The notes below the pieces were generated by a model. It was given only the letters and a program-made list of their open reading frames with translations, did no database searches and had not been told where the DNA came from. A stretch of 64,000 nt of DNA, from positions 47,235,452 through 47,299,451 of the forward strand of contig JAPTYO010000002.1 in the NCBI GenBank assembly GCA_036873135.1, written 5' to 3'. Shown here piece after piece: positions 22,592-31,696 of this stretch. The position numbers and the translations under genes were made by a program. This stretch comes from Clarkia xantiana subsp. parviflora. Taxonomy: Eukaryota; Streptophyta; Magnoliopsida; Myrtales; Onagraceae. The stretch's first letter is position 1. Every line of letters begins with the position of its first letter.

Positions 22592-23128
22592 CGTTAGCAT
22601 ATGGTGACGTGGAGCCGTAAATGGTAGCCCGTTAACATTAAGGATATTACCTAAGACAATTGGGTAAATGTCACATTAGGTTAATTGGGCTCGACCCAAT
22701 TCCTAATTGACATGGGAGGCCCAAAACTGGGCCTTCCTCCTTTAATAGGTTCGGCCGAACCCTATAACATTGGTTGGAGTGGACTTTTGTCCACTCCATC
22801 AATCCTATATATAGAGGAGTCTCCTAAGGCGTTTTGCACATCAAGTAATTCATAAGTCTCTCCATTGAGGAACTTGAGAGAAACCCTCTCACCCTTAGTC
22901 GAATATTTCGGCACCATCATAATCAGTCCGTGGTTCTGTCCCCGTTGAAGAATCGATCAGAGGATTTGCTGTGGAGCTTATACCGCGTAGGACTTCTTCA
23001 CACGAAGAACTTGTATGGGTTCCAGCCGGAGGATCAGAACTCCCTCCACATCGTTCTTGGGCAGGAAAGCTATTGAGGTATGTGTACAAGCTTAGCATTC
23101 CGTAGTATTACGTCCCCGTAATCCAACA
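22592..23128 (+). repeat. E4 3' LTR
   Basis: 537 bp, homologous to 4064-4634 over its length. The first base pair is altered (CG for TG). It ends CCAACA and is followed by the TSD agtcg. Confidence 0.9.
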
Positions 23129-23133
23129 AGTCG

Positions 23134-23279
23134 TTCTTCAAAAGTCGACTTCTTCATAATAGTCGTCGACCATTTGTCTTTGCCTTTTCGTTCTGAACGG
23201 AAATGGTCGACGACTTTTCTTTAGTCTCGCCTTCATACTATTCTATAATTTTAATCGTAACCCAACACTTGCCCCCAAG
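23134..23279 (-). repeat. E3 3' LTR, proximal part, with polypurine tract
   Basis: On the minus strand the LTR starts TGTTGGG (complement of 23261-23267) directly after the tract CTTGGGGGCAAG (complement of 23268-23279). The remaining 554 bp of the LTR lie at 3510-4063, beyond E4. E3's coding interior and 5' LTR are not found in the window, so the element is badly truncated on its 5' side. Confidence 0.68.
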
Positions 23280-23680
23280 ACGTAGGTCATCAACTTCGTT
23301 CATGAAGAGGAGATCTTGAGTCGAGTATAACCTCCAGGATCTATTGGCGAGATTCGGTATCCAATTTGGCCATCAGTTTGCGAACGTCTGATTTTTGAGG
23401 TTGAGGCAGGTGTATTTAGTCGAGACGTGGCCCTTGGAAAATGAATTTTTGACCGTTGGGTGATTTTGGAGAAGCTCAAGAGTCGTCTCAGTAAATTTAC
23501 AATGGTTCTCTAGACAACGGTCACGTTGTCAGTGAATGCAGCAATGAATGATGACCTAAGCGGCAGAGACTTTAGTATAAATACTACTGTTTCACTTTCA
23601 TTTTTCACTTATGCTCTTGTTTTCACAATCTAATTTGATCCTTCAAGAGTGAGCCATTCCTGAGTAGAAAACAAATATTC

Positions 23681-24113
23681 ATGGTAGACGGTCCTTCTTC
23701 AGGTATTCCGAGATTACTTCTTTCTTTTAAGGACCGCTACTTCTGTCTTTTAACAATCTCTTTGATGATCGATGTTCTTTTTCCTCTCAGATTTTATCAA
23801 GATGATTCTTCGGACTCATCGTCAAGCTATGGAAGAAGCTTCTTCTGCCCCCAAGTCGAAAGAAGCTAATAGTAGGGCGTCTATCGATACTCCTATCGAT
23901 GTAGAGGTTATCCCTTCTGCTAAGAAGTCGCTTGTGAGATACTCCAAGGACAAGGGTGAGGCGAAGAATACTACTCATTATTCCAGTCGAGATAGGGATA
24001 TCCATTATTCTAGCTCTTGGCTAAAGAGAAGGCGATGTGGGCATTCATCTTCTTCTTCTTCATCGACTCAAGCGTCACCTACTCGGGTGAGACTTCTGCC
24101 GGTGGTCTTCTAG
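23681..24113 (+). pseudogene. E3 antisense gene fragment (Tat aORF), two exons
   Basis: It lies on the strand opposite to E3, starting about 400 bp inside its 3' LTR, as extra antisense ORFs do in some Tat elements. A TATAA at 23575-23579 precedes it. ATG at 23681, exon 1 23681-23702, a GT-AG intron 23703-23790 (acceptor ttcctctcag), exon 2 from 23791. The phase closes across the intron and opens a Ser/Lys-rich frame to a stop at 24113. No known domain is left, and the rest is lost at a (TA)n tract. Compare E6's antisense gene, which has the same tiny first exon and phase-1 intron. Confidence 0.55.
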
Positions 24114-24169
24114 ATTATGAGGGTCCTTCTTTTGACTGGGATATGTTGTTAAATTCTTCTGTTCAAGAC

Positions 24170-24229
<60 letters not shown>

Positions 24230-24858
24230 CAAAGATTGGGATATGTTGTTAAATTTTTCTGTTCAAGACAATTATATATATATATAGTTACCATATATAT
24301 TTTTAACTTAACAAATATATCTATTCCCCTTTAATTAAGGAGGTTTAGAAACTTAACATCTAAGTATTAATAGATTCGGCTGAAATACACCAGTGGGCCA
24401 CTCTTAGTGGACCTTAATTCTTATAGTTAATGAGAAAGGCCAACAGGACCCTAACCCTAATTAATTCAGCCCTAGCCTAATCAATTATGGTTAACTGCTC
24501 TAATTAACTTACACCTCAATTAGGTTAGGTTAATGGGCTACCATGTAGGGCGGACCTAACCCTACATAAAGTTAATATATAATTTCATTTCTTAAGGATA
24601 ATAAATTTCTAATTTTTTACAAAACTTTTAAAATTAAAATTTCTATTCTAATCATATTTTTACTAAATTTTAAATATTTTAGTTTATGTTTATTTTTCAT
24701 ACCGTAGCAGCGCTAAATCAAATGTCACGATAATGCCACATGGCATTTAATTTAATGGAGGAAATGGAAGGCAGTTGGAGTAAACCAAAAAACCAAATTT
24801 TTAAAACTTGTAGCATTGAAACGTATTGGAGTATTATAGATGTTAACCGCTTTATATG
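24114..24858. other. AT-rich spacer with a (TA)n tract between two direct repeats
   Basis: A block of about 44 bp (atatgttgttaaattcttct...) at 24135-24178 recurs at 24234-24280, with (TA)n at 24173-24227 between. From 24281 to 24817 I see no gene. 24818-24858 is the left part of the 78-bp duplication into which E6 inserted. Confidence 0.7.
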
Positions 24859-25589
24859 TGATGGGTTTCGCTATGGCCGTTAGGCCCTTTAACGGTGAGG
24901 AAACGGTGAATAGGCCCACTGGGCCCTAAAAGGAGGTCAGGATGGCCAAAGCGAAGGGTCCCGACAGAGGGAGTCCCGATGGCGAAGGGTCCCGACAGAG
25001 TCGGTCCCGATAGGCGAGCTGGGCGCTCCCGACGAGATGCCTTTAAGTAGGCCCCAATGATGAATCCCTGAGAATGATTGGCCCTGTCACGATGACGAGG
25101 GGTCCCGAGCGGTGACACAACAAGATAACTCTGGAGTCCCCGATATTAGTCGGGACTTGCTATCAGAGGTTGAGGCCGGGATACGCGGAGCGTGGCCGAG
25201 ATAAGAGAGATCATGGCCGAGATAGGCGGGATCGTAGCCGAGATAGGCGGGATCGTAGCCGAGATACGCGGAGCGTGGCCGAGATAGGCGAGATCATGGC
25301 CGAGATAGGCGGGATCGTGGCCGAGATACGCGGAACGCGGGCTAACCGCCCCAGCGGTTCTCTAGGTAACTGAGGTAGCTCTTCGCCTATAAAAGGGCAG
25401 AAGTTACCTCAGATTGAATACGATTACATACTGAGACTCTTGCTTACCAGTTTATACGAGATACTCATTTAAGCATCGGAGAGGGATTCTGGGTCACCGC
25501 CCGGTCTATCCCCTCTTGCAGGATTACGTGGAGCGAAGGAGTTCGGATCGCCGTCAAGACCGTGCCGGAGTTCCAACCGTGATCCAACA
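24859..25589 (+). repeat. E6 5' LTR (731 bp)
   Basis: TGATGG...ATCCAACA. It contains a 21-bp minisatellite (about 25187-25335, unit like cgtggccgagataggcgggat, seven units) in U3, upstream of the TATA box. Confidence 0.95.
25388..25394 (+). promoter_or_regulatory. E6 LTR TATA box
   Basis: TATAAAA between the U3 minisatellite and the R/U5 half. The identical box is at 35503-35509 in the 3' LTR. Confidence 0.8.
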
Positions 25590-25590
25590 T

Positions 25591-25607
25591 TGGCGCCGTC
25601 TGTGGGA
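25591..25607 (+). other. E6 primer-binding site
   Basis: tggcgccgtctgtggga one base after the LTR. The gag ATG follows only 20 bp later, so the leader is very short. Confidence 0.9.
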
Positions 25608-25626
25608 AGCGTGACGAAAAGCTAGT

Positions 25627-28281
25627 ATGACTTCTACTCGTTCAATGGCGGCTGGTAAGCAGAGAAGGCAAGGACAATCTGGTGGTTCCCGTCATCCTGC
25701 TGGGACGACTCTGAATTCGCCACCGGAGCGTGCTGAGGACCAGAATCTCCATGCTGAAGTTTCCCGAACTGGGGGGCACAACGAAGTTCCTGAGGATACG
25801 GCTAGGCACCAAGAGAATAGAGAAGAGGATGCTCCCGGTGCTCCTCCAAATGCGGACCTGGAAAAGGCTGTGGCAGATGCCATGCCGATGTTCTTAGAAG
25901 CTATGGAGGCTCTCCTAGAGCGAAGGGAGGCGGCCAAGAGACAGGAGGAGGTGCCTCCGCCAAGGAAGGTTCAGAATGTCCAGGAGGCCCAGCCCAGAAA
26001 CCAGGACAAGGGCAAGGAGCCTGCTCAGTCGGAGCGGTTTGTGATCGATGGCCCAGGACCGGTGCAGCACAGGACCATTCCCCTTAATGGTCCTATCACC
26101 CCCGACCAGGTGGTGAAGATCGTGAACATTTGCATGGGGGACCAGAAGCCGATGATGGCGGAACTGAGGGATCGATCCTCTCATCCCTTTGTTCCCCGAC
26201 TGATAGACACCCTCGCCCCGCCAGGGCTGGGGATCCCCACGATTAAGGAGTATGATGGCGAGGGAGACCCAGTTCGCCACGTCCAGAAGCATCTTATGGC
26301 CTGTTTGGGCAGGGCCCCGAATGACGATGTTGTATGTGTACTGCTCCCAGGTAGGCTCGGGGAGAGGGCCCTGACGTGGTTCTTCAGTCTGCCCCCAGGA
26401 TGCATCTCCAGCTGGGCCGACATGCACGATCGCTTTATTCAGCAGTATCAAGGCCATCGGCGCCTCTTGAAGAGCGTGAGGTCCCTCGCCCAGGTGGTGC
26501 AGAGGCCCGACGAATCGCTGGCGCATTATTACCAGCGGTACACTGCCAGTGTCGCCGAAATTGATGAAGAGATATCGGAGGGAGAGACCATTCGCACCTT
26601 CCTTCGGAACCTGACAACCCCCTATGGTTCCGACCTGATGCACAGCGTGGCTGAGAAGGTTGTGTGGAATATGGAGACACTACAGAAGAGGGTGAAGCAG
26701 CAAATCGACGTGCAGGAGTCGAAGGTAGCTGCCGGAGAGCTTGATCCTCCGAAGACGAACAAGGGGAGGCAGTCGCTCAAGCCATTGGACGACCATAAGC
26801 GGAAGGATAAGTTCAAGGGTAGTCGGACTCGAGGTCGTTCTGATCGAAGGGAGGACAGGCGTCCCCCGATGAAGGATAAGCGGGAGGACTATAGCATCCC
26901 CCTGAATAGCTCCATGACGGAGCTGCTAGCGGTCATGGATCGACAGGGTATCTCTAGATACCCCCCGAAGAAGGAAGGAGAGTTTATGGGATCCCGCACT
27001 GATCGTTACTGTCGGTTCCACCGCGCCAGCGGTCACGAAACTAACCATTGTCGGGAGTTGAAGAAGGAGATTGAAAAGCTGATCCAGAAGGGGAAGCTTA
27101 AGGAGTTTGTGGCTGAGAAGCGGTGTTGTTCCCGCTCCCGATCTCGATCGCAGTCCCGTTCCCGATCCCGCGATCGGTCACCGAAGAAGAAGAAGTCGGA
27201 ACCAGAGTCCTCTGGCGCCCGTAAAGAGAAGCGGGGCACTATCAATGTGATTCACGGAGGATTTGCTGCGGGAGGTGATACCACAGCCTCTCGAGAGGTT
27301 TATGCCTCTAGAATTTCCGCTGCTGTGGTGCTGGGTAAGAGGTCCCGATCCTGGATTGCGAAGGAAGAGATGGTGATTTCCTTTTCCGCGGAGGACCTGG
27401 TAGGTGTGGAGAGTCCACACGATGATGCTTTGGTCGTGACCCTGGACGTGGATGGGTATGAGATGAAGCGGATCTTGATCGACGGAGGGAGCTCCTCCGA
27501 CATTCTGTTTATGGATGCGCTGGAAGCCATGGGGAAAACGAAGAAGGATCTCAAGGAGGTGACCTTCCCGATGGTTGGGTTCTCTGGCATTACCTCCTAT
27601 CCGCTGGGAATGATCACCTTACCAGTAGAGTTCGGTAGCGGGTGGAAAGCGGAGAGAAGAAATGTGGACTTCGTGGTGGTTGAGTCCGCGGGGACGTACA
27701 ACGCGATTATCTGGAGAACCACCATCAACCCCCTGATGGCAGTTGCCTCGACTGTGCACCAGAAGATGAAGTTCCCGACTGACCACGGAGTCGGGGAGGT
27801 CAAGGGCGACCAGGTGGCTTCCAGGAGGTGCTATGTTAATGCCACCCGAAGAAAAAGATGGGAGGCCATGACTATCCTCCAGACAGATGCTAATCCCAGA
27901 GAGGAATTTGGGCGTCCTGCCCCCATGGAGGATTTGAAGGAGGTCGAGATTGACGGACCTCAGAGGAAGGTGAAAATCGGGTCCAACCTGTCTGACGAAA
28001 GGGCCCGAGAATTGATTGAGCTGCTGAAGGAGTTCATGGAGCTGTTTTCCTGGTCCCCGAGTGACATGCCAGGAATGAGTCCTGATGTGATCGTGCATGA
28101 ATTGAAGATTGATCCCGCGATCAGGCCTATCGCGCAGAAAAGGCGTCCGATGGGCGCGGACAAGAGGATCGCGATCCAACAGGAGGTGGGCAGGTTGCTC
28201 GATGCTGGATTTATCAAGGAGCTCCGATTCCAGACTTGGGTCGCCAACCCGGTGCTGGTGAAGAAGAGCAATGGGAAGTGA
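25627..28281 (+). CDS. E6 gag-protease-RT (N-terminal part of polyprotein), 884 codons
   Basis: Gag: capsid-type helical region about 215-345 (WFFSLPPGCISSWADM...FLRNL), then a CxxHx4GHx4C knuckle at 462-475 (CRFHRASGHETNHC), then an Arg-Ser dipeptide run at 501-518. Protease: IDGGSSSDILF at 618-628, the Tat form of the aspartic-protease DxG motif, with YNAIIWRTT at 691-699 where family members usually have Gly for Trp. RT begins near 790. The ATG is the first after the PBS. The frame ends at TGA 28279-28281, where relatives have Trp (TGG), then continues in the same frame. This is a nonsense mutation, not a natural gene end. Confidence 0.93.
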   Translation: MTSTRSMAAGKQRRQGQSGGSRHPAGTTLNSPPERAEDQNLHAEVSRTGGHNEVPEDTARHQENREEDAPGAPPNADLEKAVADAMPMFLEAMEALLERREAAKRQEEVPPPRKVQNVQEAQPRNQDKGKEPAQSERFVIDGPGPVQHRTIPLNGPITPDQVVKIVNICMGDQKPMMAELRDRSSHPFVPRLIDTLAPPGLGIPTIKEYDGEGDPVRHVQKHLMACLGRAPNDDVVCVLLPGRLGERALTWFFSLPPGCISSWADMHDRFIQQYQGHRRLLKSVRSLAQVVQRPDESLAHYYQRYTASVAEIDEEISEGETIRTFLRNLTTPYGSDLMHSVAEKVVWNMETLQKRVKQQIDVQESKVAAGELDPPKTNKGRQSLKPLDDHKRKDKFKGSRTRGRSDRREDRRPPMKDKREDYSIPLNSSMTELLAVMDRQGISRYPPKKEGEFMGSRTDRYCRFHRASGHETNHCRELKKEIEKLIQKGKLKEFVAEKRCCSRSRSRSQSRSRSRDRSPKKKKSEPESSGARKEKRGTINVIHGGFAAGGDTTASREVYASRISAAVVLGKRSRSWIAKEEMVISFSAEDLVGVESPHDDALVVTLDVDGYEMKRILIDGGSSSDILFMDALEAMGKTKKDLKEVTFPMVGFSGITSYPLGMITLPVEFGSGWKAERRNVDFVVVESAGTYNAIIWRTTINPLMAVASTVHQKMKFPTDHGVGEVKGDQVASRRCYVNATRRKRWEAMTILQTDANPREEFGRPAPMEDLKEVEIDGPQRKVKIGSNLSDERARELIELLKEFMELFSWSPSDMPGMSPDVIVHELKIDPAIRPIAQKRRPMGADKRIAIQQEVGRLLDAGFIKELRFQTWVANPVLVKKSNGK

Positions 28282-29880
28282 CGGATGTGTGTTGATTTCC
28301 GCGACTTGAATAAGGCTTGCCCGAAGGACTGTTACCCGCTTCCGAGAATCGACCAGTTGGTGGATGCCACGTCGGGACATGAATTGCTGAGTTTCATGGA
28401 CGCTTACTCGGGCTATAATCAGATCAAGATGGCTAAGGAGGATGCCCCCCACACTGCCTTTTATGCTAATAGTGACATCTATCACTATGATGTCATGCCC
28501 TTCGGATTGATCAATGCCGGGGCAACTTATCAAAGGATGGTGAACAAGTTGTTCGGGGATATGCTGGGGAGAACTATGGAGGCTTACGTGGACGATATGC
28601 TGGTGAAGTCCCGACAAGCTGAGGATCATGTGCGCGACCTAGCCACGGCGTTTGAGCGGATGAGGCTTCATCAGGTTCGCTTGAACCCGACCAAGTGCGC
28701 CTTCGGAGTCCACTCGGGGAAGTTTTTGGGCTTTATGGTGAGTCAAAGAGGATTTGAGGTGAACCCCGAGAAGCTGAGGGCGATCGAGGAGATGCAGTCT
28801 CCGATAAACCATCGGGAGGTGCAAGTGCTGAATGGCCGACTGGCTGCAATGAATCGCTTCCTGTCCAAGGCCAGTGACCGATCTATGCCGTTTTTTGAAG
28901 TTCTAAGGGCCAACAAGAAGTTTGAGTGGACTGCCAAGTGTGAAGAGGCGTTCCAGGCACTCAAGTAGCACCTTCGCACCCTCCCGCCATTGGCGAAACC
29001 GATCCCAGGCGAGCCGCTCTATCTATATTTGGCTATTTCTGAATTTTCCATTAGCTCTGTGTTAGTGAAGGTTGTCGAGGGTAATCAAGTCCCCGTTTAT
29101 TATGTAAGCAAGGCGTTTGCCAAATCTGAAATGAATTATCCCACCGTTGGGAAGTATCTCTTTGCGTTGATTATTACTGCTTGGAAGCTGAGGTCTTACT
29201 TCCATGCGCATGAGATTACTGTGCTGACAAATCAGCCTCTGAAGCATTTTTTTAACCGACGTGATGCGTCACGGAGATTAGTGAAATGGGCAGTCGAGCT
29301 TAGTGAGTTTCGCATACACTTTGCTCCGAGAACGGCTATTAAGGGCCAGGCGTTGGCGGATTTCATAGCAGAGTCTACAGCCCCCGATCTGGAAGAAGCG
29401 GGCCCTGTAGAGGGGGCAACCATGGAGGTCCCGATAGCAGAGCAACCAGAAATGGCAGAGCAATCAGAACAGCCAAATGAGGAGAATACTTGGGAAATGT
29501 ACACGGATGGCTCTTCGAGTTCAGACGGATCAGGAGCAGGGTTCGTGTTGATACCACCAGGCGGGGGTGAGCCCCTTCGATATGCTTTGGCCTTAACGTT
29601 CAGAGCCACGAACAACGAAGCTGAGTATGAGGCTCTTATCACAGGCCTGAAAATTGCGAGAGGTACGGGAGTTGCTCACTTAAGGGTGAAATGTGACGCG
29701 GGCCTGATTGTGAATCAAGTCCAAGGACGATATGAGGCGAAGAGCCCGATGATGAAAAAGTACCTTCGCGAGGTGCAAGTCTTGAAGGAGAGCTTCAAAA
29801 GTTTCGACATCGAGGCGATCCCAAGGGAGGAAAACGTGGAAGCAGATGCCTTGAGCAAATTCGCCTGGGGGCACCCCTAG
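28282..29880 (+). pseudogene. E6 RT core, RNase H and archaeal-type RNase H
   Basis: Same frame as gag. RT: VDFRDLNKACPKD, then the DAYSGYNQIKM and MPFGLINAGATYQ blocks and catalytic YVDD within EAYVDDMLVKS (about 28590). The RT connection/RNase H region follows, and TAG at 28966-28968 interrupts it where a Gln codon is expected. The second, archaeal-type RNase H has YTDGSSS (about 29500), NNEAEYEAL (about 29613) and VEADALSKF (about 29840). The frame then runs off by one base in a G run (29867-29871) and stops at 29878-29880. Lesions were inferred by comparing conserved motifs with the reading frame. Enzymes are split into fragments unless the stops are read through. Confidence 0.92.
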
Positions 29881-31217
29881 AGGAAAATCGGAAGGTGCAC
29901 TTTCTGGAGAGGGTGATCTTGTCGACCACCGACCCGTCGGAGGTGTGTGCTATTGAAGCAGGATCAGAGGAGGAACCCACATGGATGACCCCGATAGTCG
30001 CGAATCTGACTACGGGGGCAGTCCCTGATGATGGAGTACTAGCTGACAGGATACGTCGGATCGCGGTTAATTACGTGGTGGTGGACAATCAGCTGTACAA
30101 AAAGGGGTGGTTCTCGACTCCTTACTTGAAATGTGTGGCAGAGCCCGACACAAATCGGATCCTTAGGGAGGTGCACGAAGGGGTTGCGGCTTGTCATGAA
30201 GGGGCCCGATCCATTACGAGGAAAGTGCTAAATTTGGGCTATTACTGGCCCTCGATGAGCAAGGAGGCGACGGCGTTAGTCCAATCCTGTGATGCGTGCC
30301 AGAGGTACGCCCCGAATATCGTGGCTCCGGCTGCCAATTTGACGTCTATCAAGAGTGCTTGGCCCTTCGCGCAGTGGGGCATCGACTTGGTGGGACCTCT
30401 CCCACAGGCACAAGGTCAGTGTAAGTATTTGCTCGTGGCTATCGATTATTTTTCGAAATGGATAGAAGCTAAGGCATTGGCCAAGACGACGGGGAACCAA
30501 ATCGTCAAGTTTCTCCAGACCCACATTGTATCCAGATACGGGATTCCTAAGGTGGTGATCAGCGATAATGGTCCACCGTTTAACGGGGCTCAAGTGAAGG
30601 AGTATCTGGAGGAGTTGAATATCGAGCATCGGACAGCCTCTGTCCATCATGCTCAGACTAATGGCCAGGTGGAGTCAGCCAACAAAATCGTGATGGATGG
30701 CCTGAAGAAGAGGGTCTATGCCTTGAAGGGCAAATGGCTGAACGAGCTGGAAAATGTCCTTTGGGCTGTTCGAACGACACCTAAACGGTCAACTGGGGAG
30801 ACTCCGTTTGGTCTTGTTTATGGCACGGAGGCTGTTGCTCCCGTGGAAGTAGCTGTGGCGTCCCATCGGATGAGATATTATGAGCCTTTGACGAATGATG
30901 AAATGAGACGTCTGGATTTGGACTTGCTCGAGGAGAAGAGGCGGGAAGCCGATGAAGTCCAGGCTCGAATGCGTTTGGCGACGGCCAGATATTACAACCG
31001 GCGAGTTAAGTCCCGACAATTCTTCGTCGGAGAACTAGTTTGGCGTCGGAATGAGTTTACCCTTTTGGATCAGATCAACAAGATGTCACCAAAATGGGAA
31101 GGACCTTACAAGGTCGTGGGGATGCCAACTCCGAATGCGTACAAGTTGGAAGACCTCGATGGCAGAGTATTAAAGCATTCTTTTAGTGGCGAACACTTGA
31201 AGAAATGTCATGCTTGA
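29868..31217 (+). CDS. E6 integrase, about 449 codons
   Basis: Shifted by one base relative to gag-RT and open from 29868. It has an N-terminal zinc-binding HHCC (HEGVAACHEGARS...CDACQ), a catalytic core with WGIDLVGPLP, SDNGPPFNG and NGQVESANK giving the D,D-35-E triad, and a C-terminal domain with KWEGPYKV and a final GEHLKKCHA. There is no chromodomain, as expected for Tat. The core residues are all present, so apart from the upstream frameshift it looks intact. It would normally be released from the polyprotein by the element's protease. Confidence 0.93.
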   Translation, partial: GAPLEENRKVHFLERVILSTTDPSEVCAIEAGSEEEPTWMTPIVANLTTGAVPDDGVLADRIRRIAVNYVVVDNQLYKKGWFSTPYLKCVAEPDTNRILREVHEGVAACHEGARSITRKVLNLGYYWPSMSKEATALVQSCDACQRYAPNIVAPAANLTSIKSAWPFAQWGIDLVGPLPQAQGQCKYLLVAIDYFSKWIEAKALAKTTGNQIVKFLQTHIVSRYGIPKVVISDNGPPFNGAQVKEYLEELNIEHRTASVHHAQTNGQVESANKIVMDGLKKRVYALKGKWLNELENVLWAVRTTPKRSTGETPFGLVYGTEAVAPVEVAVASHRMRYYEPLTNDEMRRLDLDLLEEKRREADEVQARMRLATARYYNRRVKSRQFFVGELVWRRNEFTLLDQINKMSPKWEGPYKVVGMPTPNAYKLEDLDGRVLKHSFSGEHLKKCHA

Positions 31218-31640
31218 TAAAAGTCGCCTTAAGTGGTGCCCGATGAAAAGTCGCCTTAAGTGGTGCCCGATGTAAAATCGCCTTAAGTGGTGTAAGTTAT
31301 TTATCGTTTGATTTGATGTAAACAGATTATGTGCCATCAATAAATAAAGAGGTTGCTTCCGATCAGAATTGTTCTTAGATTTATTCTAAGTGTTGTAAAT
31401 TCGTCTTAAGTGGTGCACGAGAAAAAGTCGCCTTAAGTGGTGCACGAGGAAAAGTCGCCTTAGGTGGTGCACGATAAAAGTCGCCTTAAGTGGTGCACGA
31501 GATTAAGTCGTCTTAAGTGATGCGGATTGAATTGCCTTAGTTGGCACGATTAAATCGCCTTAAGTGGTGTGGGCTAAATCGTCTTAAGTGATGTGTTGAA
31601 ATGCCTTAAGTGGCATAGTTAAGTCGCTTTGAGAAGTGCA
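31218..31640. repeat. 27-28 bp tandem repeats after E6 integrase
   Basis: About a dozen degenerate units of aagtcgccttaagtggtgc. They separate integrase from the end of the antisense gene; they may serve as a spacer or bidirectional transcription end, but that is inference. Confidence 0.85.
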
Positions 31641-31696
31641 ATAGAAAATCGAAACTAAGATAGTCTGATATTAATGAGGGCTCAAAGGCCCGAGGA

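Larger units (their letters stand above)
4064..23128 (+). mobile_element. E4: Ty1/copia element, decayed, enlarged by nested insertions
   Basis: Two LTRs (4064-4634 and 22592-23128) are flanked by the 5-bp TSD agtcg (4059-4063 and 23129-23133). A tRNA-iMet-like PBS follows the left LTR and a gag fragment lies at 7530-7709. Reverse transcriptase and RNase H remnants are at 19982-21475, in copia order. A 796-bp Mutator-like MITE and the 10-kb E5 sit inside it. Without E5 and the MITE the element would be about 8.2 kb. Frameshifts, stops, an altered LTR start (CG instead of TG on the right copy) and an altered PBS show it is old and dead. Confidence 0.88.

Noticed and set aside
28279..28281. Programmed stop readthrough between gag-pro and RT in E6
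   Set aside because: The stop lies within the RT domain at a conserved Trp position, not between proteins, so a point mutation is the simpler explanation.
27619..28629. 336-codon minus-strand ORF
   Set aside because: Mirror frame of E6 protease-RT. E6's true antisense gene lies further right, after integrase.
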